DNA of 64,000 bases from Cymbidium sinense (taxonomy: Eukaryota > Streptophyta > Magnoliopsida > Asparagales > Orchidaceae), in contig CM038232.1 of assembly GCA_021442155.1 (NCBI GenBank), positions 57,691,436 through 57,755,435 of the forward strand. Reading direction: 5' to 3'. The position numbers and the translations under genes are program-made. This document shows, piece by piece, positions 11,226 to 23,830 of the stretch (position 1 is its first letter; the number at the start of each line of letters is the position of its first letter). The notes beneath the pieces were generated by a model. The model made no database searches. It was not told the origin of the DNA and saw only the letters and a program-made list of their open reading frames with translations.

Positions 11226-12277
11226 AAGAATCCCTCTTTTCTACTTAATAAAATCATGCATTCATGAAACATCCAAATTTTTTTAAACAACATCTCTTTG
11301 CATTCATCATTAAGGTGTGCTAAGATTTTGCTTTACATGTATAGATATGCTTAGGATCATTCATATGCATGGTATACATGTTGAAAAGAAATAAATGGTT
11401 GTGTGTTATGTGGTAGCAATTCACCTTAATTAGTCCTAAGATGCCTTTCTTATTGAATAGGTTTATTTAGTGCAAATCTAAACTTAGGGTTAATTAAAAC
11501 CCATAATAAAACATTCACTAAAGAAAAATTACTAATGAATCTATCTTAGAAATTACTTAAGGTAGGGATGTAAGAGAAGCTCTCTTCTCTTTTCTTCTCT
11601 TTACAACACTTAGTAATTAAATGTAGGTTCATTCAAACCAAATCAAATCATTAAATAAAATTGACCAAACCAACTAAATCACTTAAAATAAAACAACCCT
11701 CTAAGTTGAATCCTTTCACACTTAGAAAATTCAAACCTTAAAGCCTAGCTAAGATATGCCACACAAGCCTTAAATGACACACACATTAGGATAAGTCACC
11801 ATTTCTAGCTCTATGTTAGGGCGGTGCATGGTTTGAAGTTTGATTTTGTTTTGTAAAGTACTATTTTTAGACTGGATGTTAGGATGTATGTGTGTAGACT
11901 GAATGATAGGGTGATCTTAGCCTAATCATGTCTCTTGTAGGGGATTGTGCTTAATGGGTCCTATAATAAAAATATAAATGCTTCTGTTGTGCAGGTTGCT
12001 TATACCCCTAAGCATAATCCAAATTAGGCCATCTATACTTGGTTACCCATGTGTGGGGTGCTAAGTCCAATTTATTCATATAACTGCTTGGGATGTATGG
12101 TGTGTTTAGCAAATCTCTATTTTGCAGGTATTAGTTAGATTTACTTTTCCCATTTTCATGTAATTTTTGCAATTAGGATTTGGAATTATGTTGTGGGGTA
12201 TTAAGGTGAATATTGGTCATAAGACTATGTCTTATGCACCATGTGAAGCCTTTGGAGTAATCACATCCCAACGAATC

Positions 12278-12352
12278 AAAAGAAGGAAAGAAAGAAAGAA
12301 GGAAAGAAAGAAAGAAATGAAGAAATGAAAAAAGAAGAATGAGGAATGAAGA
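12278..12352 (+). repeat. GAAAG/GAAGG microsatellite in LTR A
   Basis: Purine run built of GAAAG and GAAGG units. The same LTR position holds a purine run in C (34670-34740) and E (53651-53740), and a pyrimidine run in reversed LTR B (17266-17345). Confidence 0.85.
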
Positions 12353-12411
12353 CCCCCATAACATGAATTTATTTTAGTTATAATTATTCATTTGTAATCC
12401 AGGTTGTACAA

Positions 12412-12490
12412 GGGTAGAGCTCAGCTACCCATTTCTTTTCAGGTTTGTGCGGTGTAGCCCGACCACAAAGGCCTTTTATTCTTTTGAGCT
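12412..12490 (+). promoter_or_regulatory. Conserved hairpin block near LTR 3' part (LTR A)
   Basis: An inverted repeat GGGTAG...CTACCC (12412-12430) is followed by a GGTTTGTGCGGTGTAGCCC segment and CTTTTATTCTTTTG. It recurs in B (17195-17213, minus), C (34800-34818, weakened) and E (53809-53827). In E the two loop-side changes keep the stem (GGGTA/TACCC). It is more GC-rich than its surroundings and among the best kept parts of the LTR. A role in RNA processing or transcription is inference only. Confidence 0.45.
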
Positions 12491-12651
12491 AACTTTTTAA
12501 AATTGTTTGATGTTTGTTTAGCTTGTACATTAAGATGGCATAGTTTTCTTAGTTTCTTCTTTGTTTGATGAATGGCCTGGATGCGATTAGGCTCCTAGGG
12601 AAAAATAAATTTTCTATCCAATTAATCAACTCAAAATTAAAATTAAACAAG

Positions 12652-13078
12652 GTGACATCTCCAAACTCCAAAAAGAAAGGATGATGTTGAGAGGATTCAA
12701 TGAACAAGGTGAGAGGACCTTAGGCTCCATAGTTTTATCCTTTGAGATAGATGATTGAAAGACTAAAGCCAAGTTTCATATTATAGACTCGGATACATCT
12801 TTCAATGCTTTGCTTGGGAGGCTATGGATACATGAGAACAACATGGTTTCATCCTCTCTAAACTGATGTATTAAGTTCATGAGGGGTGGAGTCGAGTACT
12901 GTGTCAAAGGAGCTCTTAAGCCATTTTTAGTCAACGAGGTTGGCATATATGAGGATGCAACCTACTACCTCCCTCAAAATCAACAAGTTTATTCTCACGA
13001 ACTTGGTCAAAGTTCAAGAATAAAAGAAAAAGAAAAAAGAAAGAGAAAAAGAAAAAGAAAATGAAAAATAAATAGAAA
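12652..13078 (+). pseudogene. Protease C-terminal remnant, element 2
   Basis: Begins with MMLRGFNEQGER, then FHIIDSDTSFNALLGR and WIHENNMVSSSLN, the same order as in element 3. One stop replaces the residue after SSLN. Frame 12879-13064 continues with VEYCVKGALKPFLV and EVGIYEDATYYLPQ before the purine microsatellite encodes a Lys/Glu/Arg run. The half with the active site is missing because the copy is 5'-truncated. Confidence 0.8.
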
Positions 13079-13985
13079 AGAAAAGGGATCGAGAAATAGA
13101 CTTGGAGGAGGAAGTAGAGCCGGACATTAGATTCTACCCACATCACCCATTGAACATATAGGTAGGATGACCACCTCCACCAAGGAGAGGAAGAGGCAAA
13201 TCCAGAGGAAGTCCCAAGGGTTGAAGACCTCATTATTGGCCATGTAATAGGAGATATGTTTCAGCTACTAGGAGCACACTTGCTATTCATATAGACTTAG
13301 AAACTAGCTCAGAGGATGAGTCTTATATGGTTAGCACACTAGCTCATTCTTTTCGACAGTAAGTTCTTATGGAGGTGACACTCAAGCTAGATTCCAAAGC
13401 AAAGCATAAGTGTATCCTAGTCTATATGTGAAACTATTAGGCAGCAGTTGGGAACCTTAGCTTTAACCCCACATTCCTTACAAAAAGTTGAGGGTTTGGT
13501 ATTTAAGGAAGCCCCTAACACATCCATATATGTGAAGGTACAGAGGTTCTTTCTTGGAGCATCATCCTCAACTTAAGAAGCTGATGTAGAACTTGAGGAT
13601 GATTCATATAAGGATTTAATACAATTACCTTTTGATTGATACTCGCATTGTGTCCTTAATTTAGTAAAGAAAGGATTGATTCCACATGCTTGGTCTAAAC
13701 AGGTTACTTTGAAAGGTTATGGGATAACAAATGCATATTCTTAATCAAGAGGATTAGATTCAACATAGTGGGTTCCGCTGATGATGACTATTGCTTGGTT
13801 GTCACCAACCATTTCGAGTATGATAGGTTATTTTAAATCATATTAACTCTTATAAAGAGATGTGCTTAGAAACTTCAAATGATCCATATGAGTTTCAAGT
13901 CCAAGATGCACCATCAAAGTTCAAAGAGGAGATCGTCAACCATTGATGAGCTCAAAGAAGTCAACTTAGAACCAAGAAAATCTAC
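13079..13985 (+). pseudogene. Protease-RT linker, element 2
   Basis: Alignable with 729-1640 and with the minus-strand linker at 44546-45470, for example at segments reading like EADVELEDDSYKDL. No known domain is visible and stops occur in all frames. No separate gene. Confidence 0.55.
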
Positions 13986-14815
13986 CGACATATATCATTT
14001 TATTGAATGAAACTAAAATTGATGACTTAGTTAGGCTATTGACTAAGTTTAAGGACTGCTTGCCATGGAATTATGAAGACATGCCCAATTTATCTCTTGA
14101 CGTAAAATTCCACAAACTAGTAATAGAACCCAATGCTAACCCTATCAAGCAAGCTCCTAGACGAATGCAATTAGACATTGAATAACATGTCATTTTTGAA
14201 GTCAAGAAACCGATCAATCCGGTTTTATCGGGAAGAACCTACACGGTGTCATCCCAATTAAGAAGAAGAATGGCCAAATTCTCATATGCGTCAACTTTAG
14301 GGATCTCAATAAGGCATATCCAAAAGATAAATTTTTACCACCAATCCTAGAGTTGATGGTGGACATTGCCTCATCTCATGTAGTCTTCTCATTCATGGAT
14401 GGTTCATCTAGATACAACCAAATAAAGATGGCCCCTAAAGATAAAAAAATATTATCTTTCAAACCCTGATTGAAATTTATTGCTATAAGGTCATTCCTTT
14501 CGGCCTTAAAAATATTGGTGCCACATACCAGCGGGCCATGACTCGAATCTTTGATGAACTCAATCATCATTAAGTCAAATGTTATATCGATGATCTCATT
14601 ATCAGGTGCAAAGAAAAGGAAGATCATCTCTTTGACTTGAGAGTAGTTTTCAAACGATTTAGGAAATACACCCTCAAAATAAATCCCTTGAAGTATGCAT
14701 TCGGATTATCTTCAAGGAAATTTTTGGGTTTATTGTCTGACACCGAGGAATAGAGATCGATCCAGAGAAAATCAAAGCGACATTAGAAATGCCACCCTTT
14801 AAAATTCTAACTCAA
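13986..14815 (+). pseudogene. Reverse transcriptase remnant, element 2
   Basis: Frame 14003-14185 gives DDLVRLLTKFKDCLPWNYED and NANPIKQAPRRMQ. The palm follows with ICVNFRDLNKAYPKDKF, then FSFMDGSSRYNQIKMAP (near 14385-14440), and the catalytic box is YIDD at 14583-14594 (V to I is tolerated in the family). It is fuller than element 1 because the segment before the palm is kept. Stops and shifts (for example around 14468) still break it. Confidence 0.9.
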
Positions 14816-15470
14816 CTTAGATCATTTCAAGGGTGGTTGGCATATTTAAGACGCTTCATATCCAACTTATCATGTAGGTGCCAGCCATTTTTAGCACTTG
14901 TCAAAATGGATGCTAAGTTTGAGTGGGATAATAAGTGATAGTATGCCTTTGAAGACATCAAGCAGTACTTGATAAAGCCAACGATTCTAGCAACCCCTAT
15001 CCAGGGCAAGCTGCTCATCCTCTACACCACTGCATTAGATGACTCCCTTGGCACTTTGTTGGCCCAAAACAATGATGAAGGGAAGGAGAATGTGCTCTAT
15101 TACCTCAGCCATCGTATAATTCCTGCTGAAGCAAATTACCCACTCATTTAGAAGCATTGCCTAGCTTTAATCTTTGCATATGAAAAACTATGACATTACA
15201 TGCTTTCTCATAAGGTGAACTTGATCTCTAGTATCAACCCACTTCAGTATCTCATGACATGGCTGACGCTCCTCAAAAGGTTGGCATGTTGGTCTATGAT
15301 CCTCTCATAGTTTGACATCATGTTCATACCCCTCTATATAGTGAAAGGACAAGAACTTATGGATTTCTTAGTAGCATAGTCACTTTTTGCTGATTCTCTG
15401 TATAATGATGTCCTCCCCGATAAACAAATCATGAACTTAAGGGAGGCTGACAATCACTGATGGGAGATGC
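14816..15470 (+). pseudogene. RT connection and RNase H remnant, element 2
   Basis: The frame at 14969-15151 reads LILYTTALDDSLGTLLAQ then NVLYYLSHRIIPAEANY, the first RNase H with the SHR motif kept. The homology continues (KHCLALIFAYEKL) across a stop to the segment around 15340-15420 aligning with KGQ-LxDFLA and PDKQIMNL. Same order as in elements 1 and 3. Confidence 0.85.
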
Positions 15471-15776
15471 ATTTTGATAGTGCGGCTTCCTCTCAAAGGG
15501 AAGAAGAACTGTAATCTACTCTTTCAGGAAAGACAGGGGTAGGAATTGTTCTCTTAACTCCAGACTGCAATGTAATGAGATTCTCATACCATTTATCCAA
15601 TCCATGCACCAATAATGAAGCTGAGTTTACCAGTTTGGAGTTAGCAGTCATGCTATGCATCTAAAACATCAACATCTACGAGGATTTTTAGTTAGTCATC
15701 AACCAAATTACTGGGTCCTATAAGGTCCTCAAGCCTAAACTCGATCACTACTAGAAGGACACTATAGAGCTATTGG
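15471..15776 (+). pseudogene. Second RNase H, N-terminal part, element 2 (split by LTR B)
   Basis: Reads GVGIVLLTP (near 15540) and RFSYHLSNPCTNNEAE, then a small deletion that removes part of YEALIA, then SLELAVM and a damaged GDSQLV region. It stops at the ATTGG target site, exactly where element 1 continues with the sequence found again at 23502. Confidence 0.88.
15772..15776 (+). repeat. Target-site duplication ATTGG, left of LTR B
   Basis: ATTGG precedes the LTR terminus TGTGGTG and is repeated at 23497-23501 right after the other terminus. A 5-bp duplication is what Ty3/gypsy integrase makes. Confidence 0.93.
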
Positions 15777-15805
15777 TGTGGTGTTTATTTTTGATTCATT
15801 TGTAT

Positions 15806-15815
15806 GGGGGGGGGG
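15806..15815 (+). repeat. G10 homopolymer next to the LTR B terminus
   Basis: Ten G in a row, at a place where LTR C has only TGTGGGACACC (read reversed). Either a slippage expansion or an assembly error at a homopolymer. Confidence 0.8.
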
Positions 15816-18437
15816 GACACCATGCAGATTTGAGGGTATACATATTGAGGTGATCATGTACAACATTGAGCAATAGTGTACTATCTCAAAAGATAGAAGT
15901 CACTACCCTACAATGGACTTAATCACCTAATAAAGACTCCTAAAACATAATGGGTCTTTGAATATACCAGAGATTTTTCTCCTACTTTGCATGGATGAAT
16001 AAAGTAGGGTTTATTTAAACCCTATGGGGCCAAGCCGCCATAGTTAATTATATCTTAATAAAAATAAATCCCTTAAGAATACTCTCGATTAAAGTAGTGA
16101 TTATTGTCTCCAAAAAATTCAAAGATAGGACTATCAATAAATTAGTTGTGTTTAAAAGATCAAGTGGGATGGATAAAAAATGAAGAGTTATTATCGAAAC
16201 TAAGGGAGATGAGAAGTGCTCATGAAAACCTAGTGACTCCAATCTATCCTATGGTTTGGCTTTATATATTTGAAATTGAGGAGATTTATTTATTTGATTT
16301 GAAATTTTATTAGAAATATATGACTTATAATTCCATAATACAAGATTGTGGAAATGCCTAAGAGGTGAGGATTATGCTTATAGCTGGTAAAAGGGAAACA
16401 ACAATCTCAGATCCTAAATCTAGGGAGCTTTGGCAAGGGCCAAAGCATGACCTAATTCTAAGAAAAAAGTGAGTATATGGTTTACCTCCATAAGAGAGAG
16501 TAAACCACCCGACTGCCTAACTTATTATTGCCTGGAGTGGTAGCCAGCTAACTCCTCCTACGCTTCAAATCCATGTAGGCAAGTCTTTAAACCCACTCCC
16601 TAAGAGATGGATAGCTTGTTATAATTTAAAAAAGAAACTAAGTCCTTAAAACCACTCCCAAGGAGACTAGAGCATGAGGGGTATGAATAAAGACTTAATC
16701 TAATGTAATTTTTTTTTTCAAATTTCATTTAATTTGGGACTCTTTATTTTGACACAGGCTATGAGATTTTGTATACCTAAATGCATGAGAAGTTGATTAT
16801 GGGCTCTTAAAGGTTAAGCCTTCCATTAAAGATGGAAGCCCTTAAGAAGAGAGTGAAATAAGATGATTATGCATGATATTAAACATATAACAACCTAATG
16901 GGTTGCTAAATATTTTATTATCTTGATTTAATGCCTAGAATTTTATACAAGGTTATGAGTTATGTTTAGAAGTTTAGTTATGAGTTGTTAGTTTGGGTAG
17001 AAAGATTAATTTTGTCCTGGAGCCTAATGATCCATCTAGCCATACAACAATCACCAATCATAAACAAACTATGAAAATGCATGCTTTTTCTAATGCACAA
17101 GCTAAATAAAATATCAAATAATTTTATAAAGCTATCACAAAAGAATGAAAGGCCGATGCGGTCGGGTACTGCCGTACAACCCGAAAAGAAATGTGGGTAG
17201 CCGAGCTCTACCCTTATACAACATGAATTACAAAAAATAATTACAATTACAAATGATAAATGTTATGGGGGTCTTCATTCTTCATTCTTCCTTCTTCATT
17301 TCTTCATCTTCCATTTCTTCATTTGATTTGCTCCATTTCTTTATTTATTTTTGCTTGATTTAGATATACTTGCTCAAAGGCATCACATGGTACATAAGAC
17401 TTGGTCTTATAACCAATGCTCATCCTAGTTCCCCATAACACTCATCCTAATCATAATGCAAAATTACTTTAAAAGAACGAAAGTAAATCTAGCTACACCT
17501 GCAAAATAAATGTTAGCTAAACACACTATACAACCTAAGCAGTTATATGAATAATTTGGACTTAGCACCCCATACATGAGGAACCAAGCCCACCTGTCCT
17601 AACTTGGATTATGCTTAAGGGCTAAGCAACTTGCACAACAGAAGCAATTATTATTATTTTATTTAGTGATCCCTTAAGCACAACTCCCTATAGAAAATAT
17701 GATTAGGCTAATTTTGGCATAACACTACGCACATACACCCTAACATCCAGTCTACAATAATACATCACAAAACAAGCATACATCAAACCATACACTGCCC
17801 TAACATAAAGCTAGAAATGGTGACTTAGTCTAATGTGTGTGAATTAAAGCTTGGGTGGTATGTCCTAACTAGGCTTTAGAGTTATAGTTCATCAAGTGTG
17901 AGGGATTTAATTTATAAAGGGTTGATTTTTCTTTTAGTGATTTAATTGATTTGAAGATTTTACTTAGTATTTTCTTTTGTTTCATATGGTCTGCACTTAA
18001 CAACAAAGTGTTATAAAGAGAAGAAAGAGAGGGAATATCTTTTTCATCCCTACCTTAAGTCACTTCTAAAGCAAGTTAATTAATCAATTTCCTTTAGTGA
18101 ATGGATTATTATATATTTTAATCAATCCTAAGTTTAGGTTCACTCTAAATGACCTTATTCAATAAGAAAGACATCTTAAGATTAATTAGAATGAATTACT
18201 ATCATATAACACATATTTATTCATTTCTTTCCATCATGTATATCATGCATATGATTAAATCCTAAGCATACCTATACATATAATGTATGTCTTATCACAC
18301 TTAAATGATGAATGTAAAGAAGGGTGTCTGGAGTTTAAATACTTCATTTGATTAAATTATGAATGCATGTCTTTTTAACAGAAAAGAGAGATTTTTCATC
18401 CATTAGCTAGGTACACATTCAAATGTATAAAAGTTTT

Positions 18438-18770
18438 AAGTGAGTACAACGTCATTATTCTACTATGTATAGGTACAAGACCTACTTAATTAAAGCCTCA
18501 TAGCTGAGATGTTTAGACTAATATACCACTTTTCTTAGATACATATAGATGTATAAACAACTACAAGGATAGGAAAACCCATGCAAAAGTTATATTTGAT
18601 TTATTTGATTATGGTTTTTATTCATTGATCACATCATACATACATATGTATAAGAGTTTTAGTGAGTACGACGCCATTGTTCTACACCAGGGGTGTAAGG
18701 TACAAGACCTACTTAGGGCTACTTAAAGCCTTGTAGCCCCAGGGTGTCCAGACTAATATACCACTTTTCT
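18438..18770 (-). repeat. Two copies of the GAGGCTTTAAG block in LTR B
   Basis: On the minus strand, segments around 18664-18770 and 18438-18535 both read from AGTGGTATATTAGTC through the CTTTAAGTAG-type core and AGGTCTTGTACC to an ATG with TCACTYAAA. They are spaced about 226 bp apart. LTRs A, E and F have one copy and C has three. Confidence 0.75.
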
Positions 18771-21700
18771 CATATACATGTTAATGTACAAAAAAAACCA
18801 AAAGAATGATAAGTCATGCAAGAAGTCATATTTGATTTGATTATATGATTTACATATGTGATATGAAATTCTTCCTCTAAGTCTTAGCATGGATATGTAT
18901 AGGAGTAGATTTAGACAAATGTTATGTTCTTTTCAATTGAACTATACATTTATAAATCCCATGCAAATCCATATAAGATAAGGAAAGAGAGCTTCATATT
19001 GCATATCTTATATTATCAACACATGCAAACATATAGATACTTATAATTAACATCACTCCATATATTATAATTGTTTTATAGGCTTTTGAAAATAATTTTT
19101 GATGTAATAGTAATAATAGCCACACCTTCTTTTAATTTAAATCAACACATGCAATTTGACATCATAAAGAAACCATTCCATTTAGTTAATTTTAAAAGGA
19201 ATGAATGCATGATTACACATGGCAAGCAACATTTAACATGATTGAGAAGAAATAAAGGAACATAAGTACATGATCTCATTCATTCCAATATATTCATAAG
19301 GACAATCATATTAAATAAGGTTATTTAAAATGAACCAAAATTCTTTAATGACACTTTTAATTTTGAGTTTGATTTGATTTAGGAGATGTGAAAGAGGTTT
19401 GTTGATCTTAATCTGATTCCCATCTGTGTGAGTTAATTTGATTTAATGAAAAGCAATTATGTTAATTTTATGGATTGATTAAGTTAAACATGGATTAAAC
19501 CAATTAATTAATCCTTGGGTATGTCACCTTAAGGTAATTAATTAAACAATTATGAGCTAATATGATATGCAACCATATATAAAGTAAACATCAATGCTCC
19601 TATGAAATGATAGCTCAATTATTAATTAATTGCTTAAGGAGCTCACTTAATTACTCTTATGATTTTCTCACACATATGAGCTAATCATAATTTCATTATC
19701 TCTCTCTTTAGATTATTGAACACCAAAAGAGCTACCCAAGAGTTAATTAGACAAGTTCTAGAATTATTATGATTTCAATTTAATTAATTAAGCCATTTAA
19801 TTAATGAATTAAATTATTAATTAATCCTAAAATAATTGATTTCAAGTCAAGTGAAGTGAACTTAGGGAAAAGAATGAGAAAGCTATCCCAACCTCATTCT
19901 CATTCATTGTCTCACAATGATTAACAAGCTTAATTAATGATTTTCTTACTATTTAGCATGTTGATCAATCACTTAATTAAGAGAGTAATTAAGGCTAAGA
20001 TAAGTAATTTTCTAATTAACCAAGCAATATATCTCAGGAAAATTATGGGAGGTACAGCTCATCCAATTAATCAAACTCAAAAAGTTTGAGATTAATTACT
20101 TGGGTAATTAAGGAGTAATTAAACTAATTAACTTTTCAATTAAACCTAAATTAAGTCTTAATTACTATTCAAAATTAATTAGAATTAGTTTTAAATTAAT
20201 TTCCTCTACAATATCTTTAAAATGAGTATTTATTTGTAATTTTTTAATTTTTCTACAATTATTTATGATTTTTCAAAGTTTCAGTTGATTAAGATGATTT
20301 TTATGAAGTTTGTTAGTTTATTTTTATTAAAATAAATTATTTGAACTTCAAAATTCAATATCTTTCAATCTAGAAGTTATTTTAATTTGAAAATTTTATG
20401 TTAGGTAGATTTAGTTTTAATTTCAATCTTTGAAAATTTCAATGAAATCTGAATTATATTTTTAGTTTAATTAATAAAATTTGATTTTTATGAAAACTTA
20501 AATTAAGCTCAAGCTATCCAACAAAATTTAGTGATTTTGAGTTTATTGAATTCCTCTCAGAAAGATGAATCCAATGAGCCATGGTTTGAAATTTCTCATT
20601 AAGTATTTTATTTTCTATCAATTTTTGAAGTTTTAGGTGATTTAAATAATTTTTAAAATAAAAAAAATCAGAATTTTCCCACTTAACCTAGTCATATGTA
20701 TGCCGACGTGGCAACGCGTATCAAGGCTACGCGATTTGAGCCCATAGTTTCGAGCCACGCATATTAGCGCCGCATTAGCACGAGCAAAAAAAAATGCTAG
20801 AATAGGCGGATGCGATTAGTTTCGACAGTCCGATCATGGATCATATGGTCTAGATTTGATGTGCGGGATCTGATGATAGATCGTGATGGGGTCAAAATAT
20901 GAGGGTCCGACATGATCCGAGTTGATCCTCAAATGTGGATTGATGCCGCCACGAAAATTGATGGGGAAAATGCAGAAAAAAAATACAAAATGAGGTTCAA
21001 TAGGGCTCATTTTCATGTTGATATTTGTTGAAAAATTTTATTTCATATTGGGATCAAATAAAATGAAATAAATGTGAGGTTTATTTAAGGGAAATTCATA
21101 AAATCGCATAAAAATCATCACAAAAAGCAAGAAATCTAAGCTTTTGAGGATTACCTGGGATGATTTTCGTGGTGATGATCCAAGCACGCTTTTGAGTGGG
21201 GAAGAAGCCTTGAATGAGCCTAGACCTCTTACCTTCACTTCAAATGATGTCTTCTCCAACCCCCGCCACTTTAATGAAATCCATATATTTTGGTATATTT
21301 TACCCCAAAATCAAGTGGAAATGATTGTGGTTAGTTTGGAAGCTCTGGAAAAAGAGAGTGGGAGGAGAAGTTCTTCTAATGCCTTGTGTTTGATTTTATT
21401 TCAAAATTATTATTTTATATTTGATTTTGGATCTAAAATATTATCATTTAGCTTGGGGTGGTTGGGAATGAAAGAGAATCATCCAGGTGGCTCATTTTTG
21501 GCTAAGATGTGAAAAGTGGCTATCAAGGAAGGAAAAATGGGTGTCCTAGCAAGGGGAGGTGAGAGTCCTTCATGCCAAGTGTTCGATTGAGAGAGGTGAA
21601 GTGAATTCACCTCCCCATGAGTCATGGCTGCCCAAAACACCTCTTGGATTAGATGATCAGTGTCTTTGGTGCCTATGTGAACTAATGGATGAGTGTCAAG

Positions 21701-23496
21701 TGGCCAAGGAAGAGAAATGACCACTTGGGCAAATGTCTTTTCTCATGGGATGCCCTTGACCTAAGGGCAAAGTGGTCATTTGATATTGAATTTGATTTGA
21801 GTAGATTTGAAATGAGTCAAAAGTGAATTGGAAAAAATTGTATGTCATTTGGAGTTCATTTGATTTAATTTAGGTCAATTTGACCCATTTGGGCTAAATT
21901 GGGTCAAAATGGGTTAGGTTGAGCAATTGGTCAAATTGGGTCAAACGAAGGGTTGGGTAAAATTCAAATGATCATTTGGAGTATATTGGTTTAATTGGTT
22001 TCAATTAATATGGTTGAATTTGGATTTAATTTGGATTTTGGCCAATTTAATCCTTAAGGTCAATTTGGGCTAAGTTGACTAATTTAAGCCAATTGACTAA
22101 ATTGGCTTGAATCATGGCTTGGTTTGGGTTTGGTCGATCATTTGAAATATATTGTAGGCTTTGGTTAAGTTCAATTTTGAATTAATTGGGTTTTAGATTG
22201 ATTTGACCCTTAAGGTCAATTTGGGCTAAGTTGGGTTAGGTTGACCAATTGGTCAAATTTGGCTTAGTTGAGGCTTTGGTCATGTTAAATAATCAATTTG
22301 GAATGAACTTGACCCATTGGTTGCAATCAATTTGGTTTATGTTGCAATGTTGCTAGTTTGAGTTTATATGGGTTAAAGGGTTGACTTGGTCAACGAGCTA
22401 AGTTGAGTTGGTTTGACCCAATTCATGACAATTGATTAACCTAGGATGATCAACAATCACGATATGAAATTTGGATTGTCATAATTTACTTTGATTTGAA
22501 TTGAATTAGATTTTGTTTCATGTAGGTCAAATTGGCCACTTTTGGTCAAGTGAGCCAATTGGGTTTAGCTGGCTTGATTTTTTATTTCAGTTTGATTTAG
22601 TTGAGTTCATATATGGATTTGAGATTGACATATAAAATCAATTGCAATTGGTTTAGGTTCAAATGAGTTTTGGCTCATTTGAATATTTCAAGTAAAATGG
22701 GCTAGGTTTGGTTTGACTTGAGTTGACTTTTATTTGGTTTGATAATTATAGTTTATGTTTATATTTAGAATAATGATTGAAGGAGTGATTGAATCATGAA
22801 GAAATTCATGAGTTTTGAGTTGATTTGGGTATCATTTAGCCAAGTTCAAGAATTTGGCTAAAAGGGCTAAAATCTAGAATTTGATTTGATTTGGGTTTGG
22901 CCTTTTGAATTTATATTTGTGAATATAAATGAAGATATAAATGGTTATGAGAAAATCACTTGAGTTTGAGTGATTTGAAAGCAAATTTGACCAAATCTAG
23001 GGATGTAGGTCAAAAGGGCTTGACTTGGGAATTGATTTGATTTGGGTTTTAATCATTTGAATTTGATTTATGATTTGAAATTTGATTGGAGATTGAATTT
23101 GATAATTGAGAAAATCAATTGAATTGGGGTTGATTTGAATTCAGTTATGGTTAAGTCCATAAGATAAAATTAAAGGGCTTAGGAAGGATTTGGAGTTTGA
23201 ATTTAATCATTGGTTTCAATCATTTGATAGTTAAATTTGATTTTGGAATTTGGATTTGAATTTGAGATTTGATTTGGAAGAAGGAAGTAAGGATTTGGTT
23301 TGGGTATGGGGCAAGTCTTCCTAAATCTCTAAGGTACAACCTATCCTTATGGCTAACTCTTCTAAGTCTCTAGGGTTAGGTTAAGTGTTCACCTATTCAC
23401 TAGAAGTGTCTTAAGACTAACAAACTCTTAGTGTATATGAGAGTTCTAGATCTATGATAAGGAAGTTGAGAGCTCACTCCAAAAGTGAGGTCAATA

Positions 23497-23501
23497 ATTG
23501 G
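23497..23501 (+). repeat. Target-site duplication ATTGG, right of LTR B
   Basis: Exact copy of 15772-15776. After it the element 2 sequence resumes as CCCAAATCCTAGAGG, matching CCCAAATTCCTGAGG of element 1. Confidence 0.93.
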
Positions 23502-23830
23502 CCCAAATCCTAGAGGTTATTATTTATAAAATCCCTCGAGGAGAAAACATAGTAGCGGATGCACTAACCAACCTTGCCAAGGAGTTGGCATGTACGAAAG
23601 ATGAGTCCATATCAACAAATATCCAAAATAAAAAAAAAATCCTATCTCTTATTGATACTGAACTCAGCCAAAAATACTCTCATAAAGGGGAGGTTGTTGT
23701 TGCCAAAAAGGTCGAGGTGTTGGATTGGAGGCAACCATTCATAGATTACCTAACTAAAGGCAAACTATCTCAAGAGAAGTCACAAGCCCATCAGATGAAA
23801 TAGAGAGCCCTTTCCTGTGCTTTAGTGGAT
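23497..23830 (+). pseudogene. Second RNase H, C-terminal part, element 2
   Basis: The frame at 23498-23803 reads EVIIYKIPRGENIVADALTN, then KILSLIDTELSQKYS and VLDWRQPFIDYLTKGKL. The last catalytic Asp (VADAL) is kept. A homopolymer run of A at about 23631-23638 disturbs the middle, and TAG at 23801-23803 ends the frame. Directly continuous with integrase. Confidence 0.88.

Larger units (their letters stand above)
7728..12651 (+). mobile_element. LTR fragment A (both ends missing)
   Basis: Collinear with complete LTR E from about 49335 to about 54070: TTGACC-rich part, a mixed-composition block around 8400-9450, TTAATTAA-rich part (9500-10250), the GAGGCTTTAAGTAGCCC block (11079-11168), a GA microsatellite and the GGGTAGAGCTC hairpin. 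It lacks about the first 1.4 kb and the last 1.1 kb of an LTR. Upstream it joins the element 1 spacer, and downstream it joins the protease of element 2. It could be the 3' LTR of element 1, the 5' LTR of element 2, or a recombinant of both. Confidence 0.88.
15777..23496 (-). mobile_element. LTR B: complete 7,720-bp solo LTR, reverse orientation
   Basis: Starts TGTGGTGTTTATTTTTGA and ends GAGGTCAATA. Read on the minus strand it runs TATTGACCTC...CACCACA, matching the ends of LTRs C and E. It has ATTGG on both sides and no internal region, so it is a solo LTR left by LTR-LTR recombination after a full element inserted into the second RNase H of element 2. Order on the minus strand: TTGACC-rich part, GC-richer block (20700-21760), TTAATTAA-rich part, duplicated GAGGCTTTAAG block, pyrimidine tract, hairpin block, end. 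It is slightly longer than C and E, partly through internal duplication. Open frames inside (for example 21144-21512) are not shared by other LTR copies. Confidence 0.95.

Noticed and set aside
21144..21512. 122-codon open frame inside solo LTR B
   Set aside because: Lies in LTR sequence. The matching stretches of LTRs C, E and F have no such frame, so it is a chance opening.
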